Source: an uncultured Arenicella sp.
GTDB lineage: Bacteria; Pseudomonadota; Gammaproteobacteria; Arenicellales; Arenicellaceae
NCBI GenBank assembly: GCA_937922925.1
Contig: CALAKU010000003.1
Coordinates: 1-64,000 of the forward strand
Reading direction: 5' to 3'
Length of the DNA stretch: 64,000 bases
In this document: positions 46,618-54,246 of the stretch, one piece after another
How the letters are laid out: each line of letters opens with the position of its first letter
Numbering within the stretch: position 1 is the stretch's first letter
Translations under genes and position numbers: made by a program
Notes under the pieces: model-generated
Seen by the model: the letters and a program-made list of their open reading frames with translations, nothing else
The model's database searches: none
What the model was told of the DNA's origin: nothing

Positions 46618-47064
46618 ATGAATAGGAAGTTGTTTTTCATCTGTGTTGGAGCCGGCTTATTGCAAGCCTGCGCTTCGCTCGTCGAACCAACAAACCCAAG
46701 CTCGCATCTTGTCTGCCATGACGCCCAGCGCTATGCCAATCAAGTGGTTGGCGATGGCCACTGTGTGAGCCTTATTAAACAATGCTCAAAGGCTCCCGAT
46801 ACGCGCTTTTGGAAACCTGGTCGAACGGTACTTGATCAAGCTCAATTGCCTTCCGGAACGATTATTGCGACTTTCAAGAATGGCCGTTATCCGAATCGCA
46901 GCGGTTACCATGCAGCAATCTATATCCGTCATGACAGCAATGGAATTTGGGTATGGGATCAGTGGCTAGGCAAAGCCGTGCATCAGCGTTACATTCGTGT
47001 TCGAAGCGATGGTGCCACCGCCAATAATACGGCCCAAGCGTATAAGACAGTGCGAGTAGATTAA
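46618..47064 (+). CDS. BPSL0067-family lipoprotein, putative NlpC/P60-like amidase fold
   Basis: The 148-residue product begins with a lipoprotein signal: MNRKLFFICVGAGLLQAC, with C18 as the lipidation site. The mature part follows the BPSL0067 pattern: VGDGHCVSLI with C49, FWKPGRTVL, IATFKNGRYPN, YHAAIYI with H98 and WVWDQW with D114. Cys, His and Asp in this order are the catalytic triad of CHAP/NlpC-P60 type peptidases and amidases, so cleavage of peptidoglycan peptides is plausible. BPSL0067-like domains are seen in bacterial amidase toxins. It is a single gene with no neighbour of the same strand. A T6SS link cannot be shown. Confidence 0.85.
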   Translation: MNRKLFFICVGAGLLQACASLVEPTNPSSHLVCHDAQRYANQVVGDGHCVSLIKQCSKAPDTRFWKPGRTVLDQAQLPSGTIIATFKNGRYPNRSGYHAAIYIRHDSNGIWVWDQWLGKAVHQRYIRVRSDGATANNTAQAYKTVRVD

Positions 47065-47158
47065 TCTCTTTAACCTAGGATACCTGCGTTCAAAAGCTTT
47101 GTTGCAACAGCTCTCTCACAACACCACTCTAGTTTGCAAATAGAATGTTCGGAAACGA

Positions 47159-48568
47159 TTATCCTTTATTCCCGCCTTGCAAGTTTGCCGACGGGCCATC
47201 GGTACTGATTCGAACAAGCAAGCCCGGTTGATTGTCGGCAAAGTTCAAATTGAGTTTGTGCAATTTCAGCACCGCGAAAACCAAAGCCAAGCCCAGCCCG
47301 CTGCCTGGCGTGGTTCTGCTTGGATCGATACGATAAAAACGCTGCACCACTTTCTCGTATTCAGCCTCGGCAATGCCGGGGCCATCATCAGCTACTTCGA
47401 CAAACCAATCTGTGCCTTTTTGCCCAGAAACCAAGGTGATTTGGCCGCCTTGTGGTGTGTATTTGATGGCATTGTCGATCAAATTGGCGAAAGCTTGAAA
47501 CAACATGTCGCGGTCGGCGTCGAATTCGATTGCAGCGCCAAGTTCGGCAACAAAAGTTTGCTCTCGCTCTTCCGCCAGAGGCTCATAGAGTTCAATTAGA
47601 TCGGTCAGTATTGAATTGATGTCGACACGAGCAAACGCTTTGCGTTGCTCGCTGTACTCAATTCGAGCAATACGGAGCAAAGCATTAAAGGTTGCCAACA
47701 AACCGTCGGCTTCTTGAAGTATTCGATCCAGCGCGATTTCTTCGTCGGCCCGGCCAGCTACCTTGAACTTAAGTTCTTCAACTTTATTTTTAAGCCGAGC
47801 CAGTGGTGTCTTTAAATCGTGAGCAATGTTATCCGAGACACGACGCACGCCTTCCATGCCGTTCTCAATTTGGTCGAGCATTCCATTAAGATTGTTCGCC
47901 AACTCATCAAACTCGTCGCCAGTACCACGTGTGGCGATTCGCCGACGCAGATCGCCTTGCATGATGCGCCGGCTAGTTTGATTGATGGCGCCGAGGCGGC
48001 TGCGCAGAGTCTGGCGCATCATAAAGCCGCCAATTAAGCCAAGCGCTACCGTGAGCACCAACCCCCACACCAAGGCCCTGCCTACCAATGCTTGCAAATT
48101 GGCCAGATCGCGCATACCGCGCCCGACCAAAAGGTTATAGCGATTATCGAAAACCAAGGCTCTGGCTCTGGCCGTCACTTCGGTTGCGCCCTCTTCTTCG
48201 ATCGCTCCTAACTTGAAATCCATCCAACCGCCTTCGCGGTCAAAGGCCAATCGTGGCCAGCCAGAGATATTCGTTACAAGGGGCCTGAATTGGCTGTCGG
48301 TAAGTAAATAAACAGTAGAGTCGCCGGGGCTTTGCTGCTCGACGCGCTGCGACAGCAGCGTGACCAAACCGGGATAGCCGCTGCGTTCGTACACCTGAGA
48401 CAACTCGAGTATCTCGGCATTGATATTGTCTTCGGTTTGATTATTTTGGTAAGCAATAGTCGACCAGTAGACAAACCCTAAGATAATGCCTACTGATAAA
48501 CTGAAAAGTAAAACGTAGACCAGCGTTATACGAAACGCTGAACTACGGAACGGACTAATCTGGTTCAC
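47159..48568 (-). CDS. Sensor histidine kinase with HAMP domain
   Basis: A 469-residue kinase. Membrane helices at about 14-36 and 168-190 enclose a periplasmic domain of about 130 residues. A HAMP domain follows (about 190-240, with MQGDLRRRI), then HisKA with DNIAHDLKTPLARLKNKVE (H250), and HATPase with FANLIDNAIKYTPQGG, VADDGPGIAE and GSGLGLALVFAVLKLH. It overlaps the regulator gene by 14 bases, so the two are translated together. Together with the upstream HtrA-type protease gene this suggests a cell-envelope stress system. Confidence 0.92.
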   Translation of the reverse strand: MNQISPFRSSAFRITLVYVLLFSLSVGIILGFVYWSTIAYQNNQTEDNINAEILELSQVYERSGYPGLVTLLSQRVEQQSPGDSTVYLLTDSQFRPLVTNISGWPRLAFDREGGWMDFKLGAIEEEGATEVTARARALVFDNRYNLLVGRGMRDLANLQALVGRALVWGLVLTVALGLIGGFMMRQTLRSRLGAINQTSRRIMQGDLRRRIATRGTGDEFDELANNLNGMLDQIENGMEGVRRVSDNIAHDLKTPLARLKNKVEELKFKVAGRADEEIALDRILQEADGLLATFNALLRIARIEYSEQRKAFARVDINSILTDLIELYEPLAEEREQTFVAELGAAIEFDADRDMLFQAFANLIDNAIKYTPQGGQITLVSGQKGTDWFVEVADDGPGIAEAEYEKVVQRFYRIDPSRTTPGSGLGLALVFAVLKLHKLNLNFADNQPGLLVRISTDGPSANLQGGNKG

Positions 48569-49250
48569 TCAACATATAACCTGCACCACGAACGGTGTGT
48601 AACAGGGCAACATCAAATTCCTTGTCAATTTTACCGCGTAACCGACTAATGTGGACATCGATCACATTGGTTTGCGGGTCAAAATGATAGTCCCAAACTT
48701 TTTCTAGTAACATGGTCCGGGTAACTACTTGGCCACTGTGACGCATGAGATATTCCAACAGGCGAAACTCTCTGGGTTGAAGGTCGATTTTTTGCTCGGC
48801 TCGCCGAACTTCGCGTTTCAGCAAATCCATTTCCAGATCAGAAACTTTAAGCACCGTATCCGGCGACTCGGGCTCGGCACGTCTGACCAAGGCTTCTATT
48901 CGCGCCTGCAATTCTGAAAAGGCAAAAGGCTTAACCAGATAATCATCAGCGCCGGCCTTCAAGCCTACAACCCGATCATCAACATCACCTAAGGCACTTA
49001 GCATTAGTATTGGAGTGCGATTGCCTCCGCCTCTTAAAGTGCGAGTCATGGTGACACCATCAACCTTAGGCAGCATACGGTCAGCGATAATGACTTGGTA
49101 CTCTGTTGAGTCGGCCATTAACAAACCTTCTCGACCGTCCGCGGCGTGATCGGCAATGTGGCCACATTCAGTGAGCCCTTTGACAATATACTTGGCGGTT
49201 TCGCTGTCGTCTTCAACGACCAAAACTCGGATCATACTTTTTTTAGACAT
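48555..49250 (-). CDS. OmpR-family response regulator in the htrA operon
   Basis: A 231-residue regulator: receiver domain with VLVVEDDSETAKYIVKGL, the phospho-acceptor D57 in IIADRMLPKVDG and DDYLVKPFAFSEL, then a winged-helix domain (LQPREFRLLEYLMRHSGQVVTRTMLLEKVWDYHF ... IDVHISRLRGKID ... TVRGAGYML in successive pieces). It lies 67 bases after the protease gene; a hairpin sits in that gap. The kinase gene overlaps its end. Confidence 0.92.
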   Translation of the reverse strand: MSKKSMIRVLVVEDDSETAKYIVKGLTECGHIADHAADGREGLLMADSTEYQVIIADRMLPKVDGVTMTRTLRGGGNRTPILMLSALGDVDDRVVGLKAGADDYLVKPFAFSELQARIEALVRRAEPESPDTVLKVSDLEMDLLKREVRRAEQKIDLQPREFRLLEYLMRHSGQVVTRTMLLEKVWDYHFDPQTNVIDVHISRLRGKIDKEFDVALLHTVRGAGYMLSEPD

Positions 49251-49287
49251 AGTAATCGTTACTCCATTTTACGCTAATCGCTTATGG

Positions 49288-49310
49288 GCTCCCAGCATTT
49301 AACTGGGAGC
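49288..49310. other. Hairpin between htrA-type gene and its regulator gene
   Basis: GCTCCCAG (49288-49295) and CTGGGAGC (49303-49310) pair perfectly across a seven-base loop. The T-rich flank (TTTTATCTTA) follows on the plus strand, not in the direction of the flanking genes, so it is a poor terminator for them. It may stabilise the upstream mRNA or attenuate. Confidence 0.6.
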
Positions 49311-49317
49311 TTTTATC

Positions 49318-50952
49318 TTATTTGATATTGAATACTCGAAAACCTTGCACACCACGGCGATTGATCAATAAGGCAATAGACTCGCGCTTATCTTTCTTTG
49401 CTGCCTTGAGTGCTTTGTCGATTTGGTCTGGCGAACTGATCTTTTTGAGGTTACCAAATTGAACAATTACATCGCCGGGCACCAAATCGTTTTTATCGGC
49501 CAAACCGCCGCGCTCAACGGAGGTAATCAACACACCTTCGACTTTCTCGCCAATGCGATAGCGCTCGCGCAAACTGTCAGTAAGGCTGCTCAATTCGGCG
49601 TCTAATAAGGTGTCTGACTCAGTGGTCGCTTCGGGTTCTTCTTCGGCTTCATTGCTAGCAACGACATCATCTTCTGGAAAAGGCTCGGTCTTTAGCTTGA
49701 TGGTTTTGCGTTTGCCGTCACGCCAAATTTCGACGTCGTAGGTCTTACCTACCGGTGCTTGTGCAACGACTTTTGGTAAGTTACGCACTTCCTTAATTTT
49801 TTCGCCATTAAAGGACAAAATAATGTCTCGGGCCTGCAAGCCTGCTTTTTCGGCCGGCGAGTCTTCGATGATTTGCGATATCAAGGCGCCCTCTTTACTG
49901 TCGCGACCAAATACCTCGGCAAGATCATCGGTGATCGGCCCAATCGATACGCCAATCCAACCACGTTCAACTGCGCCATTGTCTTTAAGTTGCGCGACCA
50001 CACCTTTGGCTAGATTTGCCGGAATCGCAAAACCAATACCGACACTGCCCCCGGTGGGCGAATAAATCATCGAGTTAATGCCGATGACTTCACCATTCAT
50101 ATTGAACAATGGCCCGCCAGAATTTCCCCGGTTAATCGCCGCATCGACCTGAATAAAATCGTCGTAGGGCCCGGCGTTGATATCACGCCCAATCGCCGAA
50201 ATAATGCCAGTACTGGCAGAACCACCTAAACCGAATGGATTGCCGATGGCCAATACCCAGTCGCCAACTCTTGAAAGCTCGTCGTCGCCCCAGGGTAAGA
50301 ACGGTAGATCTTGAGCATCTTTTAACTGCAATACCGCCAAATCCGTCTTCGGGTCACTCCCCTTGATTTCGGCTAGATATTCTTCGCCATTGGTCAAGGT
50401 CACGATGATTTCATCGGCTCGATCGATTACATGATGATTGGTCACCACTAGCCCGTCAGAGGAAATAATAAAGCCTGAGCCGATTCCCAATGGGCGAGTC
50501 TCGCGGTCCTCATCGCTCTGATCAGAATCTTGCTCCTGCTCAGGCTCTGGTTGCTGATCACGATTGTTTGGCCCGCGGCGATTAAAAAAGTCTTCGAAGA
50601 AGTCTTCAAAACCCGGAGGCCCTCTAAACTCTCTGAAACCCCGGTTGCGATTCAAACGCCGTCGTTCAATGAATCCAGCGGTGGCAACATGCACTACGGC
50701 TGGGCTGACGTCTTCAATTAGGTCGGCAAAGCCATTTGCCGGCGTCCATGTAGACGCGTCAAATCGAGCTTTGTTGGTGGTGTCGCTGTCAATTTCTTGC
50801 ACAGCTAGTGCCTTGGTCGTGTCTATGGCTTCAGCTGTCGGGCTGTGACCGTCAGCATTAGCTTGAATTGACACCACGATAACGGCTCCGATTGTGGCAA
50901 CAGCGCCCCACTTCGCGATTGGTGCCACCGATTTCCAGATTTCTTTGATCAT
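49318..50952 (-). CDS. Periplasmic serine protease Do (HtrA/DegP-DegQ family)
   Basis: A 544-residue envelope protease/chaperone. A signal-like hydrophobic segment (about 14-32) is followed by the trypsin-like domain with the triad H174 (VVTNHHV), D204 (KTDLAVLQL) and S278 (NRGNSGGPLF). Two PDZ domains follow: about 330-420 (GWIGVSIGPI onward) and about 455-540. Between them lies a strongly acidic linker (EEEPEATTESDT). Another acidic/glutamine insert (about 130-155) sits in the LA loop, which in DegP controls the resting state. It heads an operon with a two-component pair, in the manner of stress-response operons. Confidence 0.94.
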   Translation of the reverse strand: MIKEIWKSVAPIAKWGAVATIGAVIVVSIQANADGHSPTAEAIDTTKALAVQEIDSDTTNKARFDASTWTPANGFADLIEDVSPAVVHVATAGFIERRRLNRNRGFREFRGPPGFEDFFEDFFNRRGPNNRDQQPEPEQEQDSDQSDEDRETRPLGIGSGFIISSDGLVVTNHHVIDRADEIIVTLTNGEEYLAEIKGSDPKTDLAVLQLKDAQDLPFLPWGDDELSRVGDWVLAIGNPFGLGGSASTGIISAIGRDINAGPYDDFIQVDAAINRGNSGGPLFNMNGEVIGINSMIYSPTGGSVGIGFAIPANLAKGVVAQLKDNGAVERGWIGVSIGPITDDLAEVFGRDSKEGALISQIIEDSPAEKAGLQARDIILSFNGEKIKEVRNLPKVVAQAPVGKTYDVEIWRDGKRKTIKLKTEPFPEDDVVASNEAEEEPEATTESDTLLDAELSSLTDSLRERYRIGEKVEGVLITSVERGGLADKNDLVPGDVIVQFGNLKKISSPDQIDKALKAAKKDKRESIALLINRRGVQGFRVFNIK

Positions 50953-51228
50953 TAATTACTCCAAATAATTGAAACCTTTTCGTTTATAACCTCATTTCTC
51001 GACTACTGGTTGAGAATAAGGCATTGAAAAACTAGGGCTCTAAAACATTACTTTCACGACAGATGCTAAATAACTGTCGATGAATGGAGTGTAAGGTCGC
51101 TTTCGTTACCCTCAAGTGACCAGCGTGTTACCTTTTTTTAATTGATGAGCATTTTGTGTGCTTTACTGAGCAGGCGTCTACTAACGTAGGTAACTTTTTG
51201 GCAATCTTTGGATATCCAAGTAATTTTC

Positions 51229-51278
51229 AAAAAAATACCGCCGATCCTATTACTAGAGTCGGCGGTACCAAATTTTTT
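51229..51278. terminator. Bidirectional terminator upstream of the protease gene
   Basis: TACCGCCGA (51236-51244) pairs with TCGGCGGTA (51259-51267), nine pairs around a 14-base loop, with an A tract before and a T tract after. It can stop transcripts from either side. Confidence 0.88.
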
Positions 51279-51314
51279 GAAGAGTCTTAGGGGGCTTATC
51301 AAAAGAGTCTTATC

Positions 51315-51354
51315 AAAAGCGCCTGATTTGCAAGGGTATAAATCAGGCGCTTTT
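51315..51354. terminator. Terminator after the bicupin gene
   Basis: AAAAGCGCCTGATTT (51315-51329) and AAATCAGGCGCTTTT (51340-51354) are perfect 15-base complements around a ten-base loop, ten bases after the bicupin stop codon. The symmetrical A/T ends make it usable in both directions. A direct repeat CTTATCAAAAG (51295-51305, 51309-51319) adjoins it. Confidence 0.9.
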
Positions 51355-51363
51355 GAATTGAAG

Positions 51364-52269
51364 CTATTGGTAGTTCGGGTCTTCCATCGGCCCCGCTGAC
51401 TTAGAGCGAACGGGTTGCAGCAATGCCGGTGGTTCGCTTTGAGGATAGTCATCGCCCCAGTTGACTGGGTCTCCCAACATTTCGACACGCGCATTATCGG
51501 TATACCAGTCGACCAAATCGCCATCGCAGCGCAGTAAGAACGTGGCACCGTCTTTATCACCAGCAGCGAAATCACCGTGGCGAATGTGTGCGGGGCGAAA
51601 GAAATATGTACCGCGATCCAGGCTACCAAAGTTGTAGTGGAATTCGCCATCCAGAGTATAAGACTCCTCAAACACGGGATGGTGCGCCAAAGGATGCTCG
51701 CGCCAACCCGGCTTGGCTTTAATCAAGCGCGTGTAAAACCCAGTGATGGGGTCGCGATACATTAGCTTGATATACAAACCCGGTACCGGCGTGCCACCAC
51801 GATCGAAATCCATAGGGCTGCCATTATCAGGATCGGTCACTTCGTACCATTCCATATCGTTGGTGTGCACCACCGTTAATTCGTTCAACTCAGGCTTGTC
51901 TGGGGAATCCGCATCGGCAGGAGTAAACTGCCAATCTCCGTATTCTCGAAACAATAAGATTTCGGTGCCTGCATTGACCTCAATAGCGGGAGTCAGCACG
52001 CCTTTGGGCGCACAAAAATACCCACCTTCGCCTAATACGTGCTCATCGCCAAGGCGAACCTCGCCTTTGAGCACATACCATTCGGTCATCGCATTGTGGA
52101 TTCCCTGAACGCGCGACCAGTTGCTTGTGAAGTCGACTCGCATTGAAGCGGACCCGTCTTCTTCATCGTAGCTCAAGTTTTTTTGCTGCGCCTCACCAAC
52201 GCCATGCGGCAGTTCAGCCATATGCCAAATAAGGTCTTTTTCGTGTACAAATTCAACGTGTGGACGCAT
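51364..52269 (-). CDS. Bicupin domain protein (DUF4437-like)
   Basis: A 301-residue protein with two cupin barrels. The first (about 40-115) shows NAMTEWYVLKGEVRLGDEHVLGEGGYFCAP; the second (about 170-255) shows HHPVFEESYTLDGEFHYNF and GTYFFRPAHIRHGDFAAGD. Metal-binding histidines and glutamates are clear in the second barrel and weaker in the first. Function is not known; the neighbours (LysR regulator and racemase/decarboxylase-like protein on the same strand) suggest a small-molecule catabolic unit. It follows the LysR gene by 98 bases. Confidence 0.85.
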   Translation of the reverse strand: MRPHVEFVHEKDLIWHMAELPHGVGEAQQKNLSYDEEDGSASMRVDFTSNWSRVQGIHNAMTEWYVLKGEVRLGDEHVLGEGGYFCAPKGVLTPAIEVNAGTEILLFREYGDWQFTPADADSPDKPELNELTVVHTNDMEWYEVTDPDNGSPMDFDRGGTPVPGLYIKLMYRDPITGFYTRLIKAKPGWREHPLAHHPVFEESYTLDGEFHYNFGSLDRGTYFFRPAHIRHGDFAAGDKDGATFLLRCDGDLVDWYTDNARVEMLGDPVNWGDDYPQSEPPALLQPVRSKSAGPMEDPNYQ

Positions 52270-52367
52270 CTGCGCATCTCCAATAAGAGGTTGTTAACTA
52301 GTAAAAGATAGCAAAATCTATTGATAGATAAAAATAGATTTTTTATTTGATATGAATAGACTTTAAT

Positions 52368-53369
52368 CTATTTGTTAACTTTATGTTCACGACCCCAGAT
52401 TCCTTTGATCGCTAAGTCGATATTCTTCTCGATCGTCTGCATCGGCAGAAGGTTGCGGGCGTTAAGCGTCGTGAACTCAATAAACTCTTTGGCGACAGAA
52501 GACAGCCTTTTGTTGCGCAAGGTCACAACTTGCCATTGCGACATGATTGGGAAGCCTTCGACATTCAGCTGCGTGAGGCCGTCAACGTCTGCGTTGCCCA
52601 AGATATACGCCGAGATTATAGAAATACCCATGTTGGCCATTACCGCACGTTTAATCGCTTCATTGCTTTCGATTGTCATGACTTGATGAATCTGCAGCTT
52701 GCGTTGTCGCAAAAATCGATCAACTTCTAGCATCGAATCAGAACCTTCTTCTCGTAAGATAAAGCGTTCTTGCGCAATGTCATCCCAGCGCAGGGTTTTA
52801 CGCAAGGCCAAACGGTGATTACGTGAGGCGATCACCGCTATGGGATTATCTAAAAAAGGTTGGCGCTCTACATCCAACTCGGCACCGACCTCATTAACAA
52901 AGTAAACGTCGTCGAGGTTGTCGTGCATGCGTTGGCGAATATCGCTGCGATTACCGATATTCATTTTGATATCGATCCCGGGATAGCGCTCGCAAAAAGG
53001 GCCCAAAATATAAGGTAAGAAATACTTTGCCGTTGTCACAACCCCAATGCTCAAGGTCCCAGACTTTAAGCCCTTGAGTTCATTGAGGTGCTCGTCAAGA
53101 TCGGCAATCGTGCTGAAAATGGCATGCCCCGAATCCACCACCGCTCGCCCGGCTTCCGTGAGTTGCAATTGTTTGCCTATCACTTCATAAAGCGGCAAGC
53201 CGATGGCTTCTGATAGCTTGCGAACTTGAATGGAGACGCTCGGTTGCGCCAAATGTAATTGTTCCGCGGCCCGAGCAATGCTGCCGAGCTCAGCCACTTT
53301 CAAAAAAATTTCGATCTGCCGAAGCGTGCCGAGCTTAGTTAAAAGATGTGGGTCAGAAACTTTCGCCAA
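52368..53369 (-). CDS. LysR-family transcriptional regulator
   Basis: A 333-residue LysR-type regulator. The N-terminal winged helix is clear: LRQIEIFLKVAELGSIARAAEQLHLAQPSVSIQVRKLSEAIG in successive pieces, with a 70-residue linker helix and a two-lobed effector domain starting at TLSIGVVTTAKYFLPYIL. The profile is near CbbR/CysB-type members. The start is a TTG at 53369, since no methionine precedes the DNA-binding helix in frame; it follows the previous gene's TGA by one base, so it is translationally coupled to the racemase-like gene. Usually LysR genes diverge from their targets; this one is downstream of its likely target. Confidence 0.93.
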   Translation of the reverse strand: MAKVSDPHLLTKLGTLRQIEIFLKVAELGSIARAAEQLHLAQPSVSIQVRKLSEAIGLPLYEVIGKQLQLTEAGRAVVDSGHAIFSTIADLDEHLNELKGLKSGTLSIGVVTTAKYFLPYILGPFCERYPGIDIKMNIGNRSDIRQRMHDNLDDVYFVNEVGAELDVERQPFLDNPIAVIASRNHRLALRKTLRWDDIAQERFILREEGSDSMLEVDRFLRQRKLQIHQVMTIESNEAIKRAVMANMGISIISAYILGNADVDGLTQLNVEGFPIMSQWQVVTLRNKRLSSVAKEFIEFTTLNARNLLPMQTIEKNIDLAIKGIWGREHKVNK

Positions 53370-53370
53370 C

Positions 53371-54117
53371 TCAATGATCGCTCATCAATAGACCAATGCC
53401 CTGCATTTGGTCTTCAAAATTATTGGCTCTCAGTGCGTGCCAATAGGTAGCAGTGTTGATAGCAATCACAGGCTTAGCCAACTCTTGTTCTAACTCAGCC
53501 GCCACTTTAACTGCGGATAGATTCGTCCCAATCTGCATAATAGCGTCAACGTCATCGCTGTCTAAGTCACGCATAACTTGCTTGGTTTGCTCGTGCGGAA
53601 CTTGTGCGATGGCCGTCCAACTTGGGCAACGCAAGCAATGCTCGCGAACTGTGTCATAGCCATGATCACTGAAAAAATTCGCTACTTCGTCGTTGGCTAC
53701 TGGGTAATACGGCGACATAAAGGCGATCTTCTTGACTCCGCCATAGGCTTTCAAGGCTTCAACCAGCGATTCAGACCCAACCGAAATCTTCAAACCGGAA
53801 TAGTCTTCTACTCGCCCCTTCCACTTTGCCGCGCCTTCGGCCCCGCCGTAGAATGTCACCGCCGACATTCCCATCACGAGGTAATCTGGCGCACAGGGTA
53901 AAACGTGTCGCACCGCATCTAAGGTGTTTTCTGAGATCACCATTGTGCCCGACATAAACGCCTCGTTAGAAATGGCATTCGCGTTCTCGACGTAGATGCG
54001 ACTGTAATGATTGGTAATGCCCTCGGGGCGCATATCATCAAAATCGGGCTGAACAATGGTGTTGGTCGCTGGGCCAAGTACGCCAAATTTTGCGCGATAG
54101 CCTTGTGCATCGATCAT
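53371..54117 (-). CDS. Asp/Glu racemase superfamily protein (arylmalonate decarboxylase / maleate isomerase-like) lacking catalytic cysteines
   Basis: A 248-residue protein of the Asp/Glu/hydantoin racemase fold, closest by eye to arylmalonate decarboxylase and maleate isomerase. Matching segments are GVLGPATNTIVQPDF (12-26), HYSRIYV, YLVMGMSAVTFYGG (79-92), VGSESLVEALKAYGVKKIAFMSPY-like region 113-137, and VDAIMQIGTNLSAVK (190-204). The usual catalytic cysteine positions fall at G83/M84 and G197; neither is cysteine. Arylmalonate decarboxylase naturally lacks the first but needs the second. The protein may be inactive, use another mechanism, or bind a ligand. Coupled LysR gene follows. Confidence 0.82.
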   Translation of the reverse strand: MIDAQGYRAKFGVLGPATNTIVQPDFDDMRPEGITNHYSRIYVENANAISNEAFMSGTMVISENTLDAVRHVLPCAPDYLVMGMSAVTFYGGAEGAAKWKGRVEDYSGLKISVGSESLVEALKAYGGVKKIAFMSPYYPVANDEVANFFSDHGYDTVREHCLRCPSWTAIAQVPHEQTKQVMRDLDSDDVDAIMQIGTNLSAVKVAAELEQELAKPVIAINTATYWHALRANNFEDQMQGIGLLMSDH

Positions 54118-54246
54118 GGCAAAGAGTTTTGTGGAGTTTTGAAGACTGGTTATTGTAGACCAAACTCAGGAAATTTAGTGTCTATGAAACGCAAAGGCAT
54201 GAGCCATAAAAGCTCAAACACCATCTCAGATGGGCAGCCCGCCTCA

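Larger units (their letters stand above)
50953..51363. other. 411-base spacer: protease promoter side and two bidirectional terminators
   Basis: The spacer lies upstream of the protease gene and downstream of the bicupin gene. A small stem CGACAG/CTGTCG (51057-51079) is in the likely protease leader. No sigma-E type promoter could be identified with confidence. The long minus-strand frame at 51138-51671 is a shadow of the bicupin gene and the terminators. Confidence 0.55.

Noticed and set aside
49288-49310. Terminator for the htrA-type protease gene
   Set aside because: The T-rich flank is on the wrong side for the minus-strand transcript; kept only as a hairpin.
51138-51671. 177-residue minus-strand frame
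   Set aside because: It overlaps the bicupin gene in another frame and runs through two terminators; composition (many W, C, S) is not protein-like.
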